Origin: Listeria farberi
Lineage (GTDB): Bacteria; Bacillota; Bacilli; Lactobacillales; Listeriaceae
DNA: 64,000 nt
Assembly: GCF_014229245.1 (NCBI RefSeq)
Contig: NZ_JAARZJ010000011.1
Location: forward strand, 1-64,000
Direction of reading: 5' to 3'
Shown: in pieces, positions 46,348 through 56,198 of the stretch
Numbering within the stretch: the first letter of the stretch is position 1
Layout: every line of letters begins with the position of its first letter
Notes under the pieces: generated by a model
What the model was told of the DNA's origin: nothing
Database searches by the model: none
The model's input: the letters and a program-made list of their open reading frames with translations, nothing else
Program-made: the position numbers and the translations under genes

Positions 46348-46719
46348 TTAAACGCGCCAAAAACTAGTATAATTTGCTTTATCTTGAATATTAAACTCGA
46401 TTATTTTTGCTAGTAAATCAAAATCTACCGGTTTCTTCCATAAAATCCGGAAAATACCTTTCGTATGACTATAACCTGCATCTTTAAGGTCCGCTTCGAA
46501 ACGCTCAATTCCAGCTACTTCTGGGGAAACACTCATATGCTGTTTTGCCATTGAGAATCCAATGATGAAGGTACCGTTATTGGTGAACATTGGTGTATTC
46601 CATTTGATTTCTGGCTTTAGATTTGGAAATTTCTCCGCCACCCAGATTAAAACTTCTTGCATTCTCGCGCGGTGTTCCGGGTTTTCAATCTCAGCTAGAT
46701 ATTCTGCAAAAGCTTCCAT
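46348..46719 (-). CDS. DUF1801/YdhG-like protein, frataxin-like iron protein family
   Basis: The 123-residue protein matches YdhG-type DUF1801 proteins ([64 protein letters not shown] in order). The B. subtilis member (Fra/YdhG) has a frataxin-like fold and delivers iron for Fe-S cluster and haem assembly. The role is transferred from the family. TTAGGAGGAAATAAT is a strong ribosome site. It is monocistronic. Confidence 0.8.
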   Translation of the reverse strand: MEAFAEYLAEIENPEHRARMQEVLIWVAEKFPNLKPEIKWNTPMFTNNGTFIIGFSMAKQHMSVSPEVAGIERFEADLKDAGYSHTKGIFRILWKKPVDFDLLAKIIEFNIQDKANYTSFWRV

Positions 46720-46811
46720 ATTATTTCCTCCTAAATAACATAATCTTACAATTACTCTTATTATAAAGAAAAACTGCTGTGATGCAAAGCCTGGCTGTTA
46801 GGTACTGCAAA

Positions 46812-46847
46812 CAAAAAAACAAGCCTTTATGTCAGACTTGTTTTTGT
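46812..46847 (-). terminator. terminator of the iol operon
   Basis: AAAAACAAG and CTTGTTTTTG form a stem with an 11-nt loop, right after the iolD stop on the minus strand. Confidence 0.7.
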
Positions 46848-46852
46848 TTAGC

Positions 46853-48772
46853 TTAATATAGTCGTGCTTTTTTCAGATTCGCTTGTTTTGCTTCGTATGC
46901 TCGGGTGATGCTTTCTTTATTTGAAACTTCGGAAACTCCTACATTCCACCAATTAAGATATCCTTCTGACATGGTTTTAGGCAACACTTTCATTTCGATT
47001 AAAGTTGTTTTGGTTTGTTTTTTGGCATCTTCTACCGCATTGATCAAATCTTCTTTTGTGTTGGCTTTATAGACTTTAGCTCCGTAGCCTTCTGCAATTT
47101 TGGCGTAATCGACTTGCATGATTTGGTTGTTGTTATCGCGGAATTCACAGAAGAAACTGTCACTCCCATTTGCCATTTGAAGATTATTAATACAGCCAAA
47201 TCCGGAATTATCGAAGAGCATAATGTTAATTTTTTTGCCGTATTGCAAGGAAGTCAGCAGTTCAGAGTGGGACATGCAGAAACTGCCATCGCCGACGATA
47301 GCGTATACTTCTTGGTTATCGCTTGCGGCCATTTTTGCGCCTAGAGCGCCGTTAATTTCGTAACCCATGCAAGAATAGCCGTATTCTAGGTGATACGTGT
47401 TTGGCACGGCTGGATTCCAGAGTCGTTGCAGGTCGCCCGGAAGTGAACCAGCTGAACAAACTACGATGCTATCTGGCGCCACGGTATCATTAATTGTAAT
47501 TAGTGCTTCGGTTTGCGTGAATTCAGTCCGTAAGCTATCTGCGTATTCGTTTAGAATTGCTTGGTCGAATTGATTTTTGATTTCTGGTGTAAAATTATCC
47601 CGATTGAATTTTGTATGTTGCAGACGCGTTCGTTCTTTTAGCCATTCTTTTTTGTATGCAGCAATCTTGTCACCAAATTGGGTTTTGTACCTTTTTAAAA
47701 GTGGTGCGAGTTCGGCTAGGGTTGCTTTGGCATCACCGACCACTTGGAAGGCATCTAGTTTGTAAGTTTGCATACGGTTGACGTTGATATTGATAAATTT
47801 AGTTGTTGGGTTAAAGGCTGTCTTGGAGCTCGTTGTGAAATCAGTATAACGCGTGCCAATTCCAATCACTAAATCGGCATTGTGGATTATTTTATTTGCA
47901 GCCAGCGTACCAAGAATACCCGTGCCTCCTAGGTTATTTTTGAAGCTAAACTCAACAGTGGATTTTCCAGCGTGCGTTTCAACGAGCGGAATGTCGTTTT
48001 GTTCGGAGAGGGCGATTAATTCTTTGCGGGCATCTGAATAGCGTGCTCCACCTCCGACAATGATTACCGGGGTCTGGCTAGCTTTGATAAGTTTCGCCGC
48101 CTCGGTTAGTTCGCGTTTTGTCGGAATTTGCCGATTAAGATAGTGAATCCGCTTTTGGAAAAATTCAACTGGATAATCGAACGCTTCTCCTTCTGTGTCT
48201 TGCGCGATGCAGATTGTTGCTGGACCGGCGCTTACTGGATTGGTCATTACTTCGAAAGCGCGAATCAGAGCACTCATGAGTTGTTCTGGTCGTTGCACGC
48301 GGTCAAAATACCTGGAGACTGCCCGGAAGCCGTCGTTAGTGGTGATTGCTGTGCTCGACTCATGCTCTAGTTGTTGTAAAACAGGGTCGGGCTGTCTAGT
48401 TGCGAATGTGTCGGCTGGCAAAAATAACACTGGTAAATTGTTCGCAAATGCGGTACCGGCTGCTGTAATTAAGTTAGCGGAACCTGGTCCAGCTGATGTG
48501 GAACACGCGTAGATGCGCTGGCGATTTTTTTGTTTTGCATAGGCAATTGCCGCGTGCGCCATACCCTGCTCATTTTTCCCTTGATACACTTTTAAATGAC
48601 CCGGATTCTCTTCCAAAGCTTGCCCAATTCCAACCACATTCCCGTGCCCGAACAATGTAAAAATTCCGTCCACAAACGGCGCAGATTCACCGTCCACCTC
48701 AATATACTGTTGATTTAAAAACTTCACCAGAGCTTGCGCGGTAGTTAGTCGAATTGTTTTTTCAGTCACCAT
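46853..48772 (-). CDS. iolD: 3D-(3,5/4)-trihydroxycyclohexane-1,2-dione hydrolase IolD
   Basis: The 639-residue ThDP enzyme opens the ring of the inositol breakdown intermediate to 5-deoxy-glucuronate. The N-terminal PYR domain has FGHGNVVGIGQALEENPGHLKVYQGKNEQGMAHAA in order with the catalytic Glu, the central domain is Rossmann-like, and the C-terminal PP domain has the ThDP motif GDGSFCMSHSELLTSLQYGKKINIMLFDNSGFG. The size and motifs agree with IolD. It is the last gene of iolA-iolB-iolC-iolD, 9 bp after iolC. Confidence 0.95.
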   Translation of the reverse strand: MVTEKTIRLTTAQALVKFLNQQYIEVDGESAPFVDGIFTLFGHGNVVGIGQALEENPGHLKVYQGKNEQGMAHAAIAYAKQKNRQRIYACSTSAGPGSANLITAAGTAFANNLPVLFLPADTFATRQPDPVLQQLEHESSTAITTNDGFRAVSRYFDRVQRPEQLMSALIRAFEVMTNPVSAGPATICIAQDTEGEAFDYPVEFFQKRIHYLNRQIPTKRELTEAAKLIKASQTPVIIVGGGARYSDARKELIALSEQNDIPLVETHAGKSTVEFSFKNNLGGTGILGTLAANKIIHNADLVIGIGTRYTDFTTSSKTAFNPTTKFININVNRMQTYKLDAFQVVGDAKATLAELAPLLKRYKTQFGDKIAAYKKEWLKERTRLQHTKFNRDNFTPEIKNQFDQAILNEYADSLRTEFTQTEALITINDTVAPDSIVVCSAGSLPGDLQRLWNPAVPNTYHLEYGYSCMGYEINGALGAKMAASDNQEVYAIVGDGSFCMSHSELLTSLQYGKKINIMLFDNSGFGCINNLQMANGSDSFFCEFRDNNNQIMQVDYAKIAEGYGAKVYKANTKEDLINAVEDAKKQTKTTLIEMKVLPKTMSEGYLNWWNVGVSEVSNKESITRAYEAKQANLKKARLY

Positions 48773-48781
48773 AATCCCCTC

Positions 48782-49759
48782 CTACTCAGCTTGCGCGATG
48801 AGCGCTTTAATTTCGTCGGCAGTTGGCATCGCATCCGAAGAACTATGCTTGCTAACAACAATCGAAGCTGCCGCACTTCCGAATTTAAGTGCTGTTTCGA
48901 TATTTTCGCCGCTAAACAGTCCATATAAGAACGCAGATGCATAAGAATCCCCTGCGCCAAATGTTTTGAGTACTTTAGTTTTATAGGCTTGTGCTCGGAA
49001 GGTTTCGCCCGCTTTTGTATATGCGAATGAGCCTTCCACGCCATGCTTAATAACGACAATTTCTGCTTGATGTTGGAAAAGATGCGCTTTTGTTGCTTCA
49101 TTGTTACCATCGACTTGGTTTTCCATCATATCGAATTCGTCACGTGTTCCAATAATCACGTCCGCTTGTTCCGCGACCAGTGAATAATAAACCGCTGTTT
49201 CTTCCGTATTTTTCCAAGTATACGGACGATAATCCAGTTCAAAAGCGACTATCACATCGTTTTTCCGAGCTAAGTGGACTGCTTTTAAAACAGCTTCCCG
49301 TGATGGACTTTGCGCTAAAGCTGTACCAGAAATGAGCAGCACCCGTGTTTCTTTTATGTAGTCTTCCGAAATCTCTTCCGGCGTTAAATATAAATCCGCT
49401 ACAGTTTCACGATACATCAAAATACTGCATTCTTCCGGGCTCTTGATTTCCGTAAACGCCAAACCAACTTTGCGTCCAGCTGTATCTTTCACCATTCCAG
49501 CCGTATTTATATCCAAATCGCGCATATATTTTTCGATAAATCTGCCATGTTGATCATCTGAAATTTTGCCTATAAAACCTACTTTTAAGCCGAGTTTTGC
49601 GGTTCCTATCGCAATATTCGCCGGGGAACCACCCACATATTTAGAAAAAGTCATTGTTTCTTCCATTGGACGATTGTATTCGACCGCATTCAAATCAATG
49701 CACGCGCGCCCTACTGTGATTAAATCAAATTTTCGTTCGCTATGTTTGTTTAGATTCAT
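48782..49759 (-). CDS. iolC: 5-dehydro-2-deoxygluconokinase IolC
   Basis: The 325-residue PfkB-family kinase phosphorylates 2-deoxy-5-keto-gluconate. DLITVGRACIDLNAVEYNRPMEETMTFSKYVGGSPANIAIGTAKLG lies at the start in order, with the typical GGSPAN motif, and TFGAGDSYASAFLYGL near residue 270 contains the catalytic Asp. It lies between iolB and iolD in the operon. Confidence 0.95.
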   Translation of the reverse strand: MNLNKHSERKFDLITVGRACIDLNAVEYNRPMEETMTFSKYVGGSPANIAIGTAKLGLKVGFIGKISDDQHGRFIEKYMRDLDINTAGMVKDTAGRKVGLAFTEIKSPEECSILMYRETVADLYLTPEEISEDYIKETRVLLISGTALAQSPSREAVLKAVHLARKNDVIVAFELDYRPYTWKNTEETAVYYSLVAEQADVIIGTRDEFDMMENQVDGNNEATKAHLFQHQAEIVVIKHGVEGSFAYTKAGETFRAQAYKTKVLKTFGAGDSYASAFLYGLFSGENIETALKFGSAAASIVVSKHSSSDAMPTADEIKALIAQAE

Positions 49760-49775
49760 GCTCCAAATCCTCCTC

Positions 49776-50597
49776 TTAGTCTCGCTCTAAAATCCATTCA
49801 TGGTCTGGATCATTGTGAAATTTCCAAACCCGCTTCGGTCCAGCCATCACGTTTAAATAGTAAGAATCATATCCGTCTGGAACCCCCACTGGATGGTAGC
49901 CTTCTGGAACAACAACTGCATTCTGATGCTCTACTGCCATTGTTTCATCAAGCGCACGATCATCCGTATAGACACGTTGAAAAATAAAGCCTTGCTCCGG
50001 ATTAATTTCATGATAATAACTTTCTTCTAAAAGTGACTCTGCTGGCAAATTATCGCGGTCATGTTTATGCGGTGGATAACTCGAAAAATTCCCGCCATCT
50101 GTATAGACTTCCACCACCAACAAACTACTCGCAACCTCACTCACATCCGGCAAAATGTTATGTACCAGTCGTTTATTTTGATATTTCCCACGCTGCTCAA
50201 TTGAATTATCGCTTGCTTTAATAAGCGTCGTTGGCAAATCTCGGTCAGCCGGCGAGTAACAAAGTGCCACACGAGCTTTTTCAGAGTCTGCATTAACTTG
50301 AAACACCCGTCCACCAGAAATAAACACGCTATCAGTTGGAATTTTTTCAAAGACGTTCGCTCTTGTTCCAATTTCAGAAAAAACATGCGTACCCTCACTC
50401 ACTGTAATTTTCCCAGTAAGCGCGACAATGCAACACTCTAAATCAGTAAGCTCCTCCTGATAAATGGCACCTTTTTCCAGTTCAATTAAGCGAAAACCAA
50501 CGTAATTAAGCGGAGAATTTTCTTGGTTGATATCTTGAACAAGCGTAACACCAGGATTTATCTTTTCATTTAACGGTTTTCGTAATAGTTTGCTCAT
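49776..50597 (-). CDS. iolB: 5-deoxy-glucuronate isomerase IolB
   Basis: The 273-residue cupin-type protein converts 5-deoxy-glucuronate to 2-deoxy-5-keto-gluconate. The second half has the cupin metal-binding pattern SYPPHKHDRDNLPAESLLEESYYHEINPEQGFIFQRVYTDDRALDE in order, with His and Glu ligands, and ends GPKRVWKFHNDPDHEWI, typical of IolB. It is 11 bp after iolA. Confidence 0.95.
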   Translation of the reverse strand: MSKLLRKPLNEKINPGVTLVQDINQENSPLNYVGFRLIELEKGAIYQEELTDLECCIVALTGKITVSEGTHVFSEIGTRANVFEKIPTDSVFISGGRVFQVNADSEKARVALCYSPADRDLPTTLIKASDNSIEQRGKYQNKRLVHNILPDVSEVASSLLVVEVYTDGGNFSSYPPHKHDRDNLPAESLLEESYYHEINPEQGFIFQRVYTDDRALDETMAVEHQNAVVVPEGYHPVGVPDGYDSYYLNVMAGPKRVWKFHNDPDHEWILERD

Positions 50598-50608
50598 GTT
50601 CGCTCCTC

Positions 50609-52075
50609 CTATTCTTCGTAGCCTTTTAATGAATATCTCGCAGTGACAACTTTTTTATGCGTGTAAAAATCTACACTGTCTTTGCCGTTCGCATGAAGTG
50701 TTCCATAAAAGGACGATTTCCAACCAGAAAACGGGAAAAACGCCATTGGAGCAGGTACACCCAAATTCACACCAAGCATTCCAGCGTCGATTTTTTCTCT
50801 AAAGTAGCGGATTGCCTTGGCATTATTGGTGAAAATACAAGCTCCGTTCGCAAATTCAGATTGGTTCGCAACCCGAACTGCTTCTTGGAGATTTTTCACA
50901 CGAATCACAGATAAAACTGGGGCAAAAATCTCCTCTTTCCAAATCGTCATATCTGTCGTAACATCTTCCAAAATTGTCGGTCCAACAAAATGTCCTTCAG
51001 AAAGCCCTGTTTCACGGCCATCTACAGTTAATTTCGCCCCTTCTTCCACGCCTTTTTCAATATAAGCAATCGTGCGTTTTTGGTTTTCTTCGCGAATTAC
51101 TGGACCGAGGAAAACGCCATCGTCTAACCCGTTTCCAATTTTCACATTCTGCGCGGCTGTCCGAAGTGCCGCTAGAAACTTATCCGCGATGCCTTCTTCA
51201 ACTGTGACGACCGCACACGCCATGCAACGTTCACCAGCCGATCCAAATGCCGCTGAAATAACATTCGTCACGGTATCTTCTAAATCCGCATCATTAAGCA
51301 CAATCGTATGGTTTTTCGCGCCTGTCAAAGCTTGTACACGTTTCAAATTCGCGCTCCCTGTTTTATAGACATACTCCCCAACTGGCTTAGAACCAACAAA
51401 AGAAACCGCTTTAATTATTTCGTTTTCTAAAATACCATTAACCACATCATGCGCGCCGTATACCACATTGAACACACCTTTTGGAAGACCAGCCTCGGAA
51501 AACAAATCCACCAATTTCTCCATTAGAAGTGGCGTTCTCTCGGATGGTTTTAAAATAAACGAGTTACCAAGTGCAATGGCCATCGGGAACATCCAACATG
51601 GCACCATCATCGGGAAGTTAAATGGTGCAATTCCACCAACAACCCCGACCGGATAGCGATAATTTGCCGCCTCCACATCTGTTGCAATCGAAGCAAGCGA
51701 ATCACCCATCATGAGTGTTGGTGCTCCCGCCGCGAATTCAACGTTTTCAATACCACGTTGCACTTCACCGCGTGCCTCGGATAAATTTTTACCATTTTCG
51801 AGTGTAATTAATCTTGCTAGTTCTTCTTTATGTTGAATGAGTAACTGTTGGAAACTAAATAGAACCCGTGCACGTCTTGGTACAGCAACTTGGCTCCATT
51901 TTTCAAAAGCTTGTTCGGCAATGGTAATGGCCTGGTCTAATTCCGCGCGCGTCGATATTGGCACTTGGCACAGAACTTCCCCCGTCGCTGGATTGATGAC
52001 ATCTTCGTATTTATCCGTCTTACTCTCGACCCATTCGCCGTTAATATAATTCTTTAATTTCCGTACATCTGCCAT
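50609..52075 (-). CDS. iolA: methylmalonate-semialdehyde dehydrogenase IolA (MmsA)
   Basis: The 488-residue aldehyde dehydrogenase converts malonate semialdehyde to acetyl-CoA at the end of inositol breakdown. Motifs include [36 protein letters not shown] (NAD site region, in order), [12 protein letters not shown], and GSAGERCMA with the catalytic Cys. Length and sequence match IolA/MmsA. It is the first gene of the operon and is divergent from the DeoR-type regulator. Confidence 0.95.
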   Translation of the reverse strand: MADVRKLKNYINGEWVESKTDKYEDVINPATGEVLCQVPISTRAELDQAITIAEQAFEKWSQVAVPRRARVLFSFQQLLIQHKEELARLITLENGKNLSEARGEVQRGIENVEFAAGAPTLMMGDSLASIATDVEAANYRYPVGVVGGIAPFNFPMMVPCWMFPMAIALGNSFILKPSERTPLLMEKLVDLFSEAGLPKGVFNVVYGAHDVVNGILENEIIKAVSFVGSKPVGEYVYKTGSANLKRVQALTGAKNHTIVLNDADLEDTVTNVISAAFGSAGERCMACAVVTVEEGIADKFLAALRTAAQNVKIGNGLDDGVFLGPVIREENQKRTIAYIEKGVEEGAKLTVDGRETGLSEGHFVGPTILEDVTTDMTIWKEEIFAPVLSVIRVKNLQEAVRVANQSEFANGACIFTNNAKAIRYFREKIDAGMLGVNLGVPAPMAFFPFSGWKSSFYGTLHANGKDSVDFYTHKKVVTARYSLKGYEE

Positions 52076-52269
52076 AAATTATCCCTCCACTTAAAATTAC
52101 TCATAAGTTAACCATCAATCGATTATAACCCCATCTTAAGCCAATAAAATTGGAGAGTCAATTTAATTTTTGTCACTAACTTCACCATAAAAAATCATAG
52201 TTGATTACCTTTTGAGCATGTGTTATAAATAGTGTAATTAAAATAATTTTGCCAAAGGATGAATTTAAA

Positions 52270-53031
52270 ATGAAAGTACAACGCATTCAAGCGATTGAGA
52301 ATTTAATTCACGAAAAAGGCAGTATTAGCCTCGATGATTTATGCGAACAATTCAACGTTTCTAAAAATACTATTCGCCGCGATATTACCAAACTTCTCCA
52401 AAAAAACACCATCCAAAAAGTCTATGGTGGTGTCGTTTCTGTTTATAATAATCCCGAAGAAATTCGGCCGTTCGAAAATCGTGATACTGAAAATCATGCT
52501 GAAAAACAGCTTATCGGAAAAGCAGCCGCTGATTTTATTGAAGAGAATGATTTGATTTTTATTGATTCCGGCACAACGACTAGCTGTCTCGCTGCCGCTC
52601 TGCCAACAGATAAGGAGATTACTATTATTACCAATAGCTTAGATGTGATTAATTTTGCAAGTGAAATGGATAATGTGAAATTGATTGTGATTGGTTCGAC
52701 TTTTAAACCGAGTACTAAATCATTTGTCGGCGTGGAGAACTGGGGATTTTTTGAGAAATACAATATTACGAAAGCTTTCATGGCCGCGACTGCGCTTTCG
52801 ACTACGCACGGGGTGATGAACTCGGATATTCTGGAGTATGAGATTAAGCGACATATGATGGAAAAAGCTACGGAGAAATTTTTGCTGGTGGATCATACGA
52901 AGGTGGATAAGTCGGCTTTGCTTACTTACGGGGAGTTGGCGGAATTTGATTGGTTGGTTACGTCGAAGGAAATGGCTGGTGGGTGTTTGGGGTATTGTGC
53001 GGATGTTGGGGTTTTGGTGAGGTTGGTTTAG
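52270..53031 (+). CDS. iolR: DeoR-family repressor, probable IolR
   Basis: The 253-residue regulator has the N-terminal DeoR winged helix (IENLIHEKGSISLDDLCEQFNVSKNTIRRDI) and the C-terminal sugar-phosphate-sensing domain (FIDSGTTTSCLAAALP, FMAATALSTTHGVMNSDILEYEIKR). ATG 52270 is 8 nt after AAAGGATG; an in-frame TTG at 52249 is less likely. By analogy with B. subtilis IolR, it is probably relieved by a phosphorylated inositol intermediate made by IolC. It is divergent from iolA. The last 50 codons are unusually G-rich, but the protein still follows the family. The intergenic 52076-52269 contains CCAATAAAATTGG at 52141 as a possible dyad and no clear repeats beyond it. Confidence 0.85.
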   Translation: MKVQRIQAIENLIHEKGSISLDDLCEQFNVSKNTIRRDITKLLQKNTIQKVYGGVVSVYNNPEEIRPFENRDTENHAEKQLIGKAAADFIEENDLIFIDSGTTTSCLAAALPTDKEITIITNSLDVINFASEMDNVKLIVIGSTFKPSTKSFVGVENWGFFEKYNITKAFMAATALSTTHGVMNSDILEYEIKRHMMEKATEKFLLVDHTKVDKSALLTYGELAEFDWLVTSKEMAGGCLGYCADVGVLVRLV

Positions 53032-53034
53032 TTT

Positions 53035-53062
53035 GAAGACCCTTTCTTCTGAAAGGGTCTTC
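53035..53062 (+). terminator. terminator after iolR
   Basis: GAAGACCCTTTC and GAAAGGGTCTTC form a perfect 12-bp stem with a 4-nt loop, 4 bp after the iolR stop, followed by TTTG. Confidence 0.85.
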
Positions 53063-53072
53063 TTTGATTTAG

Positions 53073-53933
53073 CTATTTTTCTCCGTACCATTCTTTCTCG
53101 GTAAAATTAGTTGTCCTCCGAAATTCCTCTGCATATTTTTCAATCACTTTACCTCGAACGAAAAGATTTGCTTTAAACAGAAAAAATGTTGGGATTAAAG
53201 TAATCAGTAGTAATAACGGAACCCCAAAAACAATACCTATCATATCATCTAATACGCTACTAGTAGCAGCCTCGTTAGCTCCAGTCAAAGTCATAATCCA
53301 AGACTTATTCATTCTATAAAATTGCATACCTACTAACGCAATTACAGCTAAAAATCCAGAAATCCTTAACATGATAGTCAACTCTTTCGAGGTTTTATAA
53401 TTCTGGTTGAATGTCTTATTAATTTCTTCTAAAATCATATTTTTCTCCACCTTGTTATAAAGGTACAGAAAAACTAATATCGTAAGCAAAAACACCGAAA
53501 AATTAATGATATAATTGCCTTTCGTCATTCCAAGTCCTACTGCGAAATAAGAAATGTAGGCTAGTTTCGCTATTGAATAGCAATAAGTTTTATATCCATA
53601 ATTCCTTAGAAAAGGAGGATATGCTTTGAAAAATTGATGGCACATTAAAATAATAATAAGTAATTCTGCTATTATTACGATACTATTAGCAATAATAAAA
53701 CTTCCTCCAGCAAGTTCTATAGCAAAACTACATACCATTAAGACAGGAAATAATAAGCCTAGCAGCAGAATTATTATTTTCTTCAGTTCAATAGATAAAC
53801 TTTGCTTTTTATCGCCTTTCATGACTTCATAGATATCTTTTAATTTGAGAGTATCCTTTGCATTTTCATTTGAATTTATAAAGTAAAACAATTGTCCGTG
53901 AGTCTTTATTTTTGATTCAACAATTTTAAACAT
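53073..53933 (-). CDS. multi-TM membrane protein, accessory of the LXG toxin locus
   Basis: The 286-residue protein starts with a soluble stretch of about 45 residues and then has about six hydrophobic segments spread to residue 250, ending in a basic cytoplasmic tail. I recognise no family. It is the last gene of the LXG module, 17 bp after the probable immunity gene. It could be a second immunity protein or a helper of secretion; neither can be shown from sequence. Confidence 0.7.
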   Translation of the reverse strand: MFKIVESKIKTHGQLFYFINSNENAKDTLKLKDIYEVMKGDKKQSLSIELKKIIILLLGLLFPVLMVCSFAIELAGGSFIIANSIVIIAELLIIILMCHQFFKAYPPFLRNYGYKTYCYSIAKLAYISYFAVGLGMTKGNYIINFSVFLLTILVFLYLYNKVEKNMILEEINKTFNQNYKTSKELTIMLRISGFLAVIALVGMQFYRMNKSWIMTLTGANEAATSSVLDDMIGIVFGVPLLLLITLIPTFFLFKANLFVRGKVIEKYAEEFRRTTNFTEKEWYGEK

Positions 53934-53950
53934 TTACCTTCCTCTCCTAT

Positions 53951-54406
53951 TTAGCCCTCTATAGTAATTTCATCAGTACTAAATTCTTCTAAAAACAAAT
54001 CAATAGGAAAGTCTTCACTATAAAGAATTGTGAATAAATCTCCCTCTATAAGCTCCACTTCACACAAGACTTTTCCGCTATCATTCAATTCATTCTCAGA
54101 TGTAACAACCAATATACTAAGTTCCCAAACAGTTCGACATTGTTTTAATATATTTATTATTTCTTTAAAATCTACATTGATACCGTGTGATTCTTTTACT
54201 AAATTATTAAAATCAAAAACTTCTGTGCTAAATAGCCCTTTTTCTTCCTTGAATTGCTCTTGATCATTTGGAACTGCATCTATCATTTCGATAGTGAACT
54301 GTTCAACTTTGGTGATATCTTTTAAAACAGTTAATACTTTTATTAAAAAATCTGCATTATAATTGGCATCCTTGTAGTTGAAATCTAGTTTTTTCAATCT
54401 CATCAC
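53951..54406 (-). CDS. probable immunity protein of the LXG toxin
   Basis: The 151-residue cytosolic protein is strongly acidic, rich in Glu and Asp, with no membrane segment, and lies directly after the toxin gene, the standard place for an immunity gene. I recognise no specific Imm family. The start is uncertain: the GTG-ATG pair at 54406-54401 lies almost on the GGAG ribosome site, whereas TTG at 54397 is ideally spaced 8 nt from it. Function is inferred from position and charge opposite to a basic toxin tip. Confidence 0.7.
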   Translation of the reverse strand: MMRLKKLDFNYKDANYNADFLIKVLTVLKDITKVEQFTIEMIDAVPNDQEQFKEEKGLFSTEVFDFNNLVKESHGINVDFKEIINILKQCRTVWELSILVVTSENELNDSGKVLCEVELIEGDLFTILYSEDFPIDLFLEEFSTDEITIEG

Positions 54407-54408
54407 TC

Positions 54409-55842
54409 CTATTTGTTAAATGGTGGATTAGTATCAAATCTATGGTCTATTTTCTTTCCCAAAGGAAAGTCTGCATTATAAATATATTCATGCCAGTGGG
54501 GAGCACTATGTGAATTCGGTCTCCCATGATTAGTATAATCTATCCAACCTTTTTCCCGACCATAATCATCATAAAACTTTGTTTGTTTTAAATTACCTAA
54601 ATCATCAAATTTATTTAACGATTTAACTCCTGGTTCGACTCTAGATGGCAATCTATAGTTTTTATAGTATTCTTCTGGAAGGAAAACTTCTGTTTCATAA
54701 TCGTTCTTTTGTTCATTTATTGTTCCTTTTTTAGTTTTACTTGAACTAGTTTTCCCATCAATAATAGATTTATTCCTCGCCGCCGCAATCCCAAAGCCTA
54801 ATCCTAGTGCCATATCGGTCAAACCAGCGTCATCCATCGCATCCTTCACGCTAGCTACATAAGCAGAGGACCTCAGTGTCACGCCGGAAAATCCGGTTAC
54901 TTTTTGACCATTTAAGTAGTTGACGCCGTCTTTCCATGCGTCATTTACTTTGCGTTCGAGCTCTTCACCGGAAAGATTTGTGTACAGAATAGGGTCTAAC
55001 TCGGCTCCGTTCTCCTCTAGAAAAGCTTGGAGTTCTTTGTTACTGGCGCGTTTGCCGTCTCGTTCCAATAGCCACATCGTGACGGTTTCGCCTTTGTCAT
55101 TCACATAAGTATAGGCGAATAACTGATAGTCTTCGAATGCTTCTGGGAAGGGATCTTTGGCGTTTTCTTTACGTGCTTTATCCATCGCTTTTCTCATCAA
55201 ACTAATAGATGCATGGACGCTTTGAGACACAGTGTAGGTGCCTGTTTTCTCATGGAAGGTCACATTTTGTTTCAGTTCTTGGACCGCTCGTCCTGTGGAG
55301 TGAATGAGTTCGGTTAACGCACTAAAAAACTGGGCGTGACTTTGTTCAAAGGCGATGTACCTCTCTAGTATATCTTCTTTTTCGATAGCTTGCAGTAATT
55401 GCGTGTGCGCACTTCTTGCTTGGACTACGTAGACTTGTTGCATATCTGGCTTCGTATTCGGCGCGGTGAGTTGGCGATGTAAGTCTTCTTCTTTTCGCTG
55501 CAAATGTGCCACTTTCGTCATTGCTTCTTGAAGGATTTCCGCATCGATTCGGGCGGAAGGCGAGCTATCGACTTGGCTACCAAACTCGCGTATGTATTGT
55601 GCTAAACGTTCTTCGCTTTCTTCCAAGGCTTCTAAAATACTTTGCGCGATAGAGGGATAACTGGAAGTAAAATAGCTTTGGGATGCTGATACTGCTTGCC
55701 CTTTTAAACTTTTATCTTGTGCATACTTGCTCGCTGCTTGTTGAATCCCGCGTATCATCTTTTTAGCCTCAGCATTACTGCTTTGTAATCCTTGAAGAAA
55801 GTCATTGAGTTCTGCAATATCGATTCGACTCATTGGTTCCAC
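54409..55842 (-). CDS. LXG-domain type VII secretion polymorphic toxin
   Basis: The 477-residue protein begins with an LXG targeting domain of about 210 residues: SRIDIAELNDFLQGLQSSNAEAKKMIRGIQQAASKYAQDKSLKGQAVSASQSYFTSSYPSI in order, all helical, for export by the ESX/type VII system. A linker follows (about 215-370). The C-terminal part, about residues 375-477, has the segment NHGRPNSHSAPHWHEYIYN with several histidines and ends DHRFDTNPPFNK, which suggests a small nuclease-like or hydrolytic toxin. I cannot assign it to a family. Its start overlaps the upstream partner gene by 13 bases, and the likely immunity gene follows at once. Confidence 0.87.
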   Translation of the reverse strand: MEPMSRIDIAELNDFLQGLQSSNAEAKKMIRGIQQAASKYAQDKSLKGQAVSASQSYFTSSYPSIAQSILEALEESEERLAQYIREFGSQVDSSPSARIDAEILQEAMTKVAHLQRKEEDLHRQLTAPNTKPDMQQVYVVQARSAHTQLLQAIEKEDILERYIAFEQSHAQFFSALTELIHSTGRAVQELKQNVTFHEKTGTYTVSQSVHASISLMRKAMDKARKENAKDPFPEAFEDYQLFAYTYVNDKGETVTMWLLERDGKRASNKELQAFLEENGAELDPILYTNLSGEELERKVNDAWKDGVNYLNGQKVTGFSGVTLRSSAYVASVKDAMDDAGLTDMALGLGFGIAAARNKSIIDGKTSSSKTKKGTINEQKNDYETEVFLPEEYYKNYRLPSRVEPGVKSLNKFDDLGNLKQTKFYDDYGREKGWIDYTNHGRPNSHSAPHWHEYIYNADFPLGKKIDHRFDTNPPFNK

Positions 55843-56198
55843 TCCTTTCGCAAGGAGGATTGTTTGGTCTCTATATCGTGCATTTCTGCTCTAGTAGTCC
55901 GCGCTTCTTCTTCCAAATGAACACGTTTTTCCGACAAATCTTTTCGCCATGCCATCGCTTCTTCGTGTTGTTGTTCTTCCAGATAGCGGTGGAAACCATT
56001 CGCTTCCTCCCCTTGCCATCCGCCTCGCAAGAAGTCCAGCAATCCTTGTTTCTCACATTCTAATTGATGGCTATCTTCTTCTAACCATTCTTGTTCCGCT
56101 TGTTTGCGCTTAGTCTGCCTCAAATTATCTTGTAAAACATCCTGCGCTTTTTTCACTTGTTGTAGTTGCTGTTCTAACTGGCTGTGCACGTTGTCCAT
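55830..56198 (-). CDS. small coiled-coil WXG-like partner of the LXG toxin (YwqH-like)
   Basis: The 122-residue protein is mostly helical, with heptad-like Leu/Glu patterns and two long helices separated by FLRGGWQGEEANGF, a turn with the W-x-G signature of ESX substrates. It resembles the DUF5082/YwqH proteins that pair with LXG toxins. Such partners bind the LXG domain and help export. It starts 1 bp after the stop of the next small gene and overlaps the toxin gene start by 13 bases. Confidence 0.78.
   Translation of the reverse strand: MDNVHSQLEQQLQQVKKAQDVLQDNLRQTKRKQAEQEWLEEDSHQLECEKQGLLDFLRGGWQGEEANGFHRYLEEQQHEEAMAWRKDLSEKRVHLEEEARTTRAEMHDIETKQSSLRKEWNQ

Noticed and set aside
52900-53031. 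G-rich, odd codon usage at the 3' end of the iolR gene, suggesting a frameshift
   Set aside because: The translated end (TSKEMAGG...YCADVGVLVRLV) still follows the usual end of DeoR-family proteins, so the frame appears intact.
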